A stretch of DNA of 64,000 bases from Bimastos eiseni (lineage: Eukaryota; Annelida; Clitellata; Crassiclitellata; Lumbricidae). The stretch is taken from assembly GCA_959347315.1 (NCBI GenBank), contig OY365811.1:42722195-42786194 (forward strand), given 5' to 3'. Position numbers and translations under genes: made by a program. Below the pieces are notes generated by a model that searched no databases, was not told the DNA's origin, and saw only the letters and a list, made by a program, of their open reading frames with translations. Below, in pieces: positions 12,571 to 23,000 of this stretch (positions are counted from its first letter, which is position 1; every line of letters starts with the position of its first letter).

Positions 12571-13685
12571 TGGACTTCAAAGCGGTTAGTGAGAATACAC
12601 GTAGTTTTCCCAGCAGCAACGGAAAAATAGCGACTGAAAACGCCTTTGAATAATTAAATTTTATTTCTAGAAATTCTTTCCGATGTCATGTTTGCATCTT
12701 AGTCGACTGATGGTCATTTCAGCATCCAAACATATGATGAAAGTTCGTAAACTTAATTTGAAAAGGATGCAGAAATTTAGAAGTATCAGAAGTGTCAGCT
12801 AGATAGATATTGTTCTCTATGTGAGAACGAGAGCATTCATTTTGCAAACTCCGATTAGATGAGGGTGGTTTGCGACGCGACTTACGGCGAGTAACAAACC
12901 GCGAATAACACAATTAATTACGCTTTAGCAATTATTATTTCTATAAATTTCAGATTTCCTTTTTTACAAATCGAACCCTACACTTGACTAGCACATAGGC
13001 CTAATTGATTATAGGCCGACCACACTAATCGAGAATGGGGTATTTAGGCTACCAGATCAAATCCAACTCAATTACATTGCCATGCGCATGCGATGTGGAG
13101 CATCGAGGGACTTACTGTGCGAACGGCGGATTGATTCCTGGTCGTAGGAAGACAAACGGTTGGATCCTGCGCACTGAGTCTCCGTTCTGGCAAAGAATTC
13201 GTGACAATCGGATCTTCCGGATTTCCCTCAATTGGGCTGTTCAAAGGATACAAGAAAGACATTCTGGCCTACATTCTGACTGGTCACTTCTCTGTCCTGA
13301 GATTAATAGGGGCATTAGATGTTTGTTTTTTCTCTGAGGTGACGCTGGAAAAACGTGCGTATGGAGCAACAATTGATCTCCTCTACGCATTCTTCTTATC
13401 CTTTCCGCTACTATCTCCCCACTTCCCTTTTTACCTCTCATCTCTGCTTCTATCTTCTAGGCTATTCCCAGCTCCTCCCTTCTCCCCTTCTCCCCTTCTC
13501 CTCTTCTCCTCTTCTCCTCTTCTCCTCTTCTCTCCTCTCCTTTCCTAACCATTCCAATCTAACCTAGTATCCTCTTCTCTTTTTACAACCCAATCTGATT
13601 ATAATTATCATTAATTAAATTTGTTACGCGCGCAAGGTCACACGAAAATGTGAATCTGAGGCGCAGATCTATCTACCCGTATACC
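12571..13685. other. gap without convincing gene
   Basis: Ordinary AT-rich sequence, then a stretch at about 13070-13350 with open frames on both strands that I could not assign, then a CT-rich run at 13430-13550 (TCTCCTCTTC repeats). Confidence 0.5.
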
Positions 13686-13689
13686 AAAA

Positions 13690-14063
13690 CCTGTGTTCCT
13701 CTAAGCTGTGCGCATGTGCGCGCGAACACGGGCCATAAAGCATGCGCACACAAATATCCAGTGTGCGCAAAAAAATTTTAATCAGTATTTAGCTGGGCAG
13801 AATAGAAAATTCCAAATAAATTGAAAGCTAATTACAATTACATTCAATACGATGTGTGCATCATCTGCTCTAAAACACATTTTAGACAAAGGACATTTCT
13901 AAGGTTATCAGAACTGATCACCATAGACTTTACATAGATTATGGCCTTAATGTAACTATCATCGCACCAGGTTGAACCTGCGCACAAAAGTGAGAATCAC
14001 TTGTAAAATGTTGCACACACAAAATTCCTTGCGCACACTGTATCCAAAAAATTAGAGGGAACA
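13690..14063. mobile_element. probable non-autonomous DNA transposon
   Basis: The left end has TGTTCCTCTAAGCTGTGCGC and the right end ATTAGAGGGAACA, an imperfect inverted pair (TGTTCCCTCTAA). The ends are GC-rich with repeated TGTGCGCA-type steps around an AT-rich centre. A target duplication was not resolved. Confidence 0.5.
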
Positions 14064-14182
14064 TTGCCCCTAACCCACATCGTCCACACTCCTACCACCT
14101 CCTCTCATATTCTATCTCAATCATACTAACGTCCCATTTCCTGTTGAAGTCGACTAAAAATAATATTATACATTGCACTCAC

Positions 14183-14346
14183 CTGGGCTAAAACCGGCGT
14201 CTTCGTTTTCATACCAGAGTCGATCTCCCTTTCGAAGGTTTCGAAAAGCGTCAGCAATGATGCAGGCAAACGTCGGACCCGCTATTCCACCATCGACGGA
14301 TCGCTCAGACATTCCACCTGGAAACAAGTCAATGTCTTCCACCTCT
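14183..14346 (-). CDS. peroxidase exon 13
   Basis: Encodes [15 protein letters not shown], then [20 protein letters not shown] and [15 protein letters not shown]. Acceptor TTTTCAG, donor GTGAGT. It ends with one base of a split codon, so another exon must follow. Confidence 0.9.
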
Positions 14347-16988
14347 CTGAAAACATGGACAACAGCACCATTAAGAGCACGGTTTCCGTGCAAACTGACT
14401 CAAACTCGTAAGCGCTTGACCTGTCATGGATTATGACCTGACACTAACAACAGCTAATCAGCGTGACTGCATGCATGATTCTTTGCACTGGCTTCCTTCA
14501 GTCTCGCGTTGGTCAGACGAAGCCTTTCTGGCTCTGCTTTGACCTATCTGCGAGAGCTTTGCTGCCCTTTTTCAGCTTCGTTCTTCCTTTGGTGGAGAGC
14601 TTCTGCATGTTGCCCGCGCGAAGTTTAATTCAACCCCTCTGACCTGGAATGGAAAAATCTATCCTGCCTACTCTGGAAGACTTGTTTAGAAGAGACCCAG
14701 AAGGGCTTTGTAGGCCGTCATATTGTCGGAACTCAACAACCCATAAACATGCAACTTGGTGCCCCGTGCAAGCATCTCGACCAAGCAGCACTGCGCCTTC
14801 TCAGTTGTTGGCCCTTCCATCTGGAACACACTTCCCTCAGAAATGCGATTTTTGCCAAGGAGTAATGCGCATTTGTTTTACAATTTGCTTAACACTGATT
14901 ATGTATCGCCGTGGTTGGGCTGGGACTCATGGGAGCGCCTCCGCGTAGACTTCTTAAGGGGCCCTATATGCATGTTAAAATGAATGCATGAATGAAAAAA
15001 ACGAATGAAAGGAGCAATGGCCGTGGCAGCCACAGGATACGTCTTGGTTTACGAGTGCCATCGAGAAATGCCCTGTGCATTATTCACTAGCGTTATGAAA
15101 GTTAATAAAATCAATTAAAATTTCTCTTTCAGTCGACTAAATAAAGTAGGGTATATTAGGTAGATGAGAATAGACTGGTTCCATTGAGAGTTGTCTGCTA
15201 ATCCTATTCCTAAACTGATCTAAACCTCAAGGACCTATTATACACATTACTGGAAAGTCCTTATATAAAACGTCGTGTCACTAGTTTTGGGGCGATATTC
15301 GGGACAAGAGATTTTCACATCTTCTAGATATAATAAGCTGATTCAAATATTTTTTTAGGCCTATGAAAGAAAGCTGACGAAGCTATGTCAGTAAAATAAA
15401 GCAATGCTGTTTTATGTTTGAGACATCTATTTTTTTACTATTAGAAGCAAATTTTAATTGTGATGAGATATATGTTTAAGGGTGAAATGTGTGTAGGTTA
15501 ACACACGGATATTTGACGAGTAATGGATTCTTTTGAATCTTTGATAGGCCCTATAGATCCCTTTGTTAGATTAGGTAGATGAGAGTAGACTGGTCACTGG
15601 TTCCATTAAGTTTCGTCTGTTTATACTAAGCTGACCTACCGATATAGTTTGCTGAGTCTAAGTCTGACTTCTGAACGGATGACCTCATCCGCTAAGTCGT
15701 CAAATGATTTCGCTCGCTTCAAGTTACACAGCGCTCTGTAATCGTTGTACGCTTACGTTTACAGAAAGACAAAACAAACTTAGACATCGGGTAATGTAAC
15801 GGATATTATCAAGCAAACGAACTAAATGGGAGAGAAGTCAAAGCGGTAAATAAACACAAATTTGGATGGGAATGTGACGTCAAATGACACAGCATAGTCG
15901 TTCCGTGTCACCAAGACAGATTTTGCCAACAAAAAAGCACGAAAAATAAATGTTACCTAAACCATACTTAATAACTTAATGTCGGAAATTGTTATCGGAT
16001 TGTCATTCTCCAATACTAAGACTCATAAATTAACTGTTTTGTAAGACCCCCAAATACGGCCCTGGACTTAGGGAAAGATCTCGCCAGTGGTGAAGAACTG
16101 TTACAGGCCACATTGTGCTTGGAGCTACGACAAAACAGGGCCGGGTAGAGTAATATGGATTATGCAGTAATTATGCAATATCGTAACAATCGTTTAAAAG
16201 ATCTTTCATTACTACACTTTGTAATGGCGAGACGATCATATTATTAAGATTTTAATTGATTGAAGAAGCTTCTGTGAGATTAGAAATTAGCAATAATAAA
16301 ATAATCGATTTATATAAATAAATAAATATATATATGTATATATTCACATGAAATCAAGCTAACTTTAAAGATTAAAGGTGCCCCCTTTCAAGAACAACTA
16401 CTCAGAAGTGCTCCCGACTCAAACCCGAATAACATGCTTTAGAATCAGACAGAGTTTGATGTAATTGAATAGAATCGAATGAGAGTATAATGATATATAG
16501 GCTAGAGTATAGAGTCATCTAGAATATAAATAAAATGTACAGAAACTAATCAAACTGAACGGAATAAAGATCGGGCAAGAGTTGACATAAATCACTTACT
16601 GCCTATACCGTGGTCTCGGCCCCGTTGTATATTGAGGGAGAGGAGGTCATGACCCGGTCCATGGGGTGGTCGGTCGGTGAAGAGGCTTCGGGTGATCTGC
16701 TTCGTGAAGAACGTGTCGAAAGTCTGAGAAGGTTCTAGAGTGAGACCTCGGATGAAGGCGTCCAGTCCACCAGAAGATGTGTCGTAGATGTGCACAGGTT
16801 TATTGAAGGTCTTTGTAAATTAAGAAAGCGATGAGTCAGCCGTTTGTTTGTCTCTTTGTATGTATTGGGCGCCCTTGTAGCGGTATGGCCGCCTTACGGC
16901 TCCATATAAATTGTTTTTTTATTATTAATATGACTGACTGTCTGCCTGCCTACCTATCTGTCTTTCTGTCTGTCTGTCTGTCTGTCTT

Positions 16989-17019
<31 letters not shown>

Positions 17020-20000
17020 GCTTGCATGTCATGGAATTCGCTCGCCTCAGCTCTCATTGTAACCTAAAGCAATGCATTTATGTAAAGTAATGGAATGTAA
17101 TACAATATAGTATGTCCAGCTGTCTGTCTGTTTGTTTGACTGTCTGCCTATCTATCTATCTGACTGACACTCTGTCTATCTATCTACTCATCCATTACTC
17201 CACCAATCCATCCTTCACCCTTTCTTCCATTCCTCCATCCTTCCATGCAGTCACTCATTCACCTGTCAAACCATCCCTACAAATAATCCGCCACCTCTCG
17301 TACTCTGGCAGTGCCAGTCCCAAGCCTGGATAAAGAAGGAGGGCGACGCTAATCATCTAGGTTATCACAAATCAACTAACCAACCATCTGTGGTAGTTTG
17401 AGTTCCAAGCCTGGACATAGGAGGAGTGTGGCGTCATTAGCCTGTGCTATGAAATAGTGTCGTTACTCGTTAAACAGTAACTGTTGCTACCCAACCTCTG
17501 ATAAGAAGAGTCGGTCGTCCGCCTGTTTGTGTTCCCCGATCCGGTGCAGTTTTCCCTGAAGCAGAGTGTGGCCGAGACGAAAGGCAGCCGCTGCGAAGGC
17601 GTTCGGAATTCGTCCGTCTAAGCTCTCATCGTAACCTAAAGCAATGCAAAATAACGGAACGTAACCGGTCTGTAACGGAATGCAATGAAATGTAATGGAA
17701 TGCAACAATGAATAGATGACCAGATGACGAAGCTATAGCCTATTGTTGTAGCATACCTTTGTAGTATCCCTCGGCTACTAGATCCAGTTCGAACTTCCGG
17801 ATGAGGTCCTGTCCCAGAAGAACCGGAAGCCACTCATTGAAGGTGATGTGCTGAAGGATGGCCACGACGATCCTCCTCGACTCAGCATAGAGATGTTGTC
17901 CGGTCCAGTCCGGGTTCAACCGGTGCAAGGTCTCCTCTATCGAGTTGTGTTGGCGCACCATGACGACGTGGAAGACGGCCAGACCAGCGTTCTCGTTCAC
18001 GCGAGGATCACCTGTTCAACAGGTGTGCCAATTAAAGGTAACATCAGGTGAGGTCAGGTGAGGTCAGGTGAGGTCAGACAAGGGTAAGGTAAGCATGACC
18101 TCGACCTTCAGAGCACGAGCCCACCGATCAAAACACGACCTCGAATTTCAAAGTAAGACCTCGACCGCCAAAACACGACATAAACCTTGAAATACTGACA
18201 TAAAGACCTATTAAAGTCTAGTCTCGAACTTATAATAATGACCTGACCTTCACCTTCACAGCATTACTTAAAGCAAGGTCAAGTAATGGAGTGCTAGGGG
18301 ATGTAATATAATGGAATGCAATGGAATGTAGTGGAATGTAATGGCATCGTAGCGTGTCCTACCTGCCTGTAGGCAGACGATGGTTTCATTGAGGTTCTTG
18401 CAGTCGCTTGGCATTGCGTCCGATACGACTTCCTTGGGCAGAAGGGCTTTGTAGGTTCTGCCGTGAGGGTGAGGTGAGACGGTCAATCGCCCTCGACCTA
18501 CAAACCATGGCCGTTGTTGTATACTGAATGGCATCATAATTAGTAGGGCCAGTAGAAAGTTATTAGGTCTTCAAAGCAAGTTCCGTGATTAATTATGTGA
18601 TTCAAACGAACTCCTCCACTGCTTGAAGTCCAGCAGTGCCAGTACCAAACCTGAATAAAGGAGGAGGGCAACACTAATGATCAGTGTTATCACACAATGT
18701 CGTTAAACCGCAACTACCTCCATCTCCTCAAAAGTGTCTGTTATCGATGGACATCGAAATGAATTTTAAGCCAGCACCTTAACCTCCATCCATCAGTGCA
18801 ACTGAAGCTGTGTTTGACTTTCAAGAGGCGCTTTAGAAGTTTGTACAGTTTTATGAATACGATTTCAATGTGGTCTATTCGATCCGCGAGCCATTGGTCC
18901 TCTAACAATTGCAACCGATTCTTTAGCAGAAAGTTAACGATACGATTGAGTTCTCACTTGGATCAGAGAAGTCCCTGAGAAGATCCTCTTCTTCCTTCAT
19001 GCTTCCGTAGACTTGAGATCCGTCCAACCAGTGACTCACTTGGTTCAGTTGCTCTCTAGGACCTGTAGGTTAGTAAGTAAGTAGGAAACAGGTCCACGAA
19101 CAAGAATTTGAATGCCAATGATACAATAATTAATTCTAGATGAGAATCTGTTGACTGGGTTTTTCGTGTTTACGAGACCTTGCCAATAGTGACTCTTCTT
19201 GTCATCAATTATTCGAGTGTGTTCGTGTTCGTCTGACTATTTGACCAAAATAGACTTTAACATCATGTTTATCAACGCAGGAGGTGCCTCTGAGTAGGAA
19301 TCTTGACGGGGTGCCTTAGAAATGTTTGCAATGAATAAATAAATGAACAATGTTATTTTATGTTATCTTATGGCTGTATTATGGTTTATGTGACGGTTAT
19401 GTTATGATTATGCAACGTTACGCTTCTGAACTATATAGTAAGTTATTAGATAAGTGGGTTTCAGACGGTGATATGCTACGTGGTCGCTAAGTTGTACGCG
19501 AGTTTGATTAGGTCTACAACATTAAGGACAATACTATGTCAAAACAAGTTCAATTGTCGTCAAATGCTCAAAACGAAGACAATATGTTAGATAGAAAGAC
19601 AAAGGGTTAGATAAGAAGCCAATTGGTTAGATGTAAAGACAATAGGCTTGATAAGAAGACAATGTGTGAGATCAGAATACAATTTAGATCTTACCGATGT
19701 TGCAATCGAGAGCGGGAACTTCCATGTCACGGACAAACTTAAGGCATCGGTTGAAATGGGAGAAATCCGGATCATCCAGAGGAACTGGAATTGGAAGACA
19801 GGCCTCGAGTCCCGGACCAGTTAGACATCCATCGGTACCACACTTCACCTGACTCACGCTCTCCACGCCTAAACCATGCGCAACGAAAACATCCGAACAA
19901 TTACGGAAACATTCGAACTATTACGGAAACACACGAACCATTACGGAAACGTACGAGTTTTTACGGACACATCCGCTAGTACAAAGCGAAGTATTCGAAC

Positions 20001-23000
20001 TAACATGAAAATCTCAGAAACATTACAGAAACACGCGCACCATAGACCTATAACGAAAACATCCGAGCTACTATGGAAACATCCGAACTACTACGGAAAC
20101 ATCCGAACTACTATGGTGGTCGAAAAACTTAAGCACATGAGCATTGAAGTTGGCAATTTAAAATGTAATGTGTTGTGTAATGCATTGGATTGGAATAAAC
20201 TTATTGCAACGTATGCTGCATGTAGGTGTGTAATGCTATGTTATAATAACGAATGTAATCATGTGCCGTTGACATGTTAGGTAGCGTAATGTAACATGGC
20301 TCTGCAAGGCTACTTTATGTCACCTATTCCGTTGGCATTAACAATAGCACTAACATTAACATTTGCATTAGCATTAGCACGAAAATTAGCCTTGGCTTTG
20401 GCATTCGAACTTATTACTGGCATTAACATTAACATTACCATTCGTAGTAACATTGGCATTAACACTGCCATCACTAGCATTATAATTAAAATTAGCATTA
20501 ACATCATTACTAACATTAGCATTAACTTTAAAAATGTTAGCATAAACATTACCTTTGGCATTAGCATTGACATTTATATTAACACTTGCACTAACACTAG
20601 CTAACGTACTCATTGTAAAGCCTGCGGTTGAAATGTGAGAAAAAGTGACCTCAACTATTCATGTACTATGCGGTGCATTTTCTACTTGTGGTCAACAGCT
20701 CACCCACCTCCATTTCGGTCAGTCTGCTCGGTGACCATGGTCAGCGCCGTTCTCGTCAGGTCGTGGTCAGTAAACTGACCGAAGAAGACAAAGGCCATTG
20801 TCGTCCGCTGATTCGGTCGATCGGAGTCGGGGAATAGGGTGAGGCTGACGTGCCTAGCTCCAGGCAGAGCGACCCCGGTCACTGACCGACGGGGCTCCCC
20901 TAAACCTGGTGGACAAAGATATATGACCACTGGTTGTTATAATATACCATGAAATGACTGCGAATGTGATAATGGTGATAGAGACGATGCTGGTGATGAG
21001 GATGATGATGACCAAAGAGGTACATAGAAATGGGTATGACCAGAGAGGTAAGATGACAGAGGAACGACCAAAGAGGTGTGACAAAAGAGGAATGACCAGC
21101 GACAGAGGTGTATAACCGTGGAGGCACAGCAATTCGTTACAACAATAGATGATTAACCAAAGAGAACCAAATGGTTCTGACCACAGATGAATAACAATGG
21201 AGGTATAAGAGAGATATAACCTGATAGGAACAACAACAGCAACTACTTGCACTTCCATTATTGCTATCATATGCTACTGCTACTACCATAGATGGTAAGA
21301 GGTACAACAAAAGAGGTATGACCGAGGAGTTGCAGCAATAGAGATAAAACCAAAGAGGTAGAGCGGAAGTATCTAAAAAGATATAAAGCAATAGAGGTCT
21401 AATAAAGGATGTACAATAATAAAAGGTATATCCAGCGGGCTTCGACAAAGGAGTTACAACAAAGATGTATAATCAAAGAGGTATGACTAAAGAGGTATAA
21501 CCAAATGGGTATAACCAATAAGGTACAACAATGGAGGCACTACCAAAGAGCAACCAAACAGGTACAACCAAAGAGGTACAAGCAAACAGGTACAACCAAA
21601 GAGGAACAACAAAACAGGTCATACCGTCGTGGTACTTGGCCTGAACAAGTCTTCTGAATGGCGTCATTGATCTTCCAATTATCGATCTGATGAGGTTGTT
21701 ACAAGATCCATCGATCGATCTCTTAAATCGATAATCAGCTGAACAGTCGATCGCTGCTGGGTAGGGACAGTAATCGATGTCCGGCACACTGGGCAGTCCA
21801 ATGTCCGGTCGGAACTTACCAGTCAGTGGCCTCAGGAGCGCAGATGGTCGCGGGGTCTCCAGTCTACGCATGAAGCCAAGGAGTTGAGGACCGGAAAGAC
21901 CGAATCTTTAATTAACAAATTCATAATTTATTAATTAACGGAAAATAAAGTAGTCCAAAATAAAAACAAAATAATTGAGTACATAAATGGGGTAAAAATA
22001 GTTATTAGATGCAGTTTATCAATGGCTGGATTACCAAATGTTTAAGATAGCGAACAGGATGTGTAGATGGGCACACAGATGACGCATGGATGGATGGATG
22101 GATGGATGGATGGATGGATGGATGGATGGATGGATGGATGGATGGATGGATGGATGGATGGATGGATGGATGGATGGATGGATGGATGGATGGATGGATG
22201 GATGGATGGATGGATGGATGGATGGATGGATGGATGGATGGATGGATGGATGGATGGATGGATGGATGGATGGATGGATGGATGGATGGATGGATGGATG
22301 GATGGATGGATGGATGGATGGATGGATGGATGGATGGATGGATGGATGGATGGATGGATGGATGGATGGATGGATGGATGGATGGATGGATGGATGGATG
22401 GATGGATGGATGGATGGATGGATGGATGGATGGATGGATGGATGGATGGATGGATGGATGGATGGATGGATGGATGGATGGATGGATGGATGGATGGATG
22501 GATGGATGGATGGATGGATGGATGGATGGATGGATGGATGGATGGATAGATGGATGGATGGACAAACGAACAAATGGATGGACGGATGGATGAACAAACA
22601 CATGGATGAATGATTGAATGAATGAATGAAAGAGCGAACAAGCGAATGTATAAATGGATGAGTGAGCATGCATTATATAGGGTGCATGTGTTGCACCTGT
22701 TACTGGTCATTTGGATTGCCCTGTGTAATGCGATGGCGCTCCTTGAGATCGTCTTTGCATATGGACGAGTCTTAAGGAAGTTGGAAACACCGCGAAAGGC
22801 CGATGAATCGACGACGTCTTTCGGAGAACAGAAAAAACAACAACTAATGATTATTATGAGTTGATCACATACTAAAACCAAAACGAAGAAGACAGCCAAC
22901 GATAAGTTGTTGACATTGATGATGACGATCATATATATTGTTATAATTAATATTATCATTTTTGTTATTATTAGTGTAATTGATATTATTTAACTTAGTA

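Noticed and set aside
12719..12913. Minus-strand frame as the missing last peroxidase exon
   Set aside because: It lacks the expected cysteine and Asp-Asn block of peroxidase ends and no phase-compatible acceptor was found.
13035..13440. Open frames near 13.0-13.5 kb as a gene
   Set aside because: No consistent splice sites or family resemblance, and neighbouring CT-rich sequence keeps frames open.
20296..20613. Ile/Asn-rich and Met/Leu-rich open frames
   Set aside because: A 6-base periodic repeat keeps all frames open on both strands; no coding signal.
22005..22959. Long open frames on both strands at 22.0-22.9 kb (His-Pro-Ser-Ile and Trp-Met-Asp-Gly polymers)
   Set aside because: They translate the GGAT tetranucleotide array; only 22697-22817 on the minus strand is a real exon.
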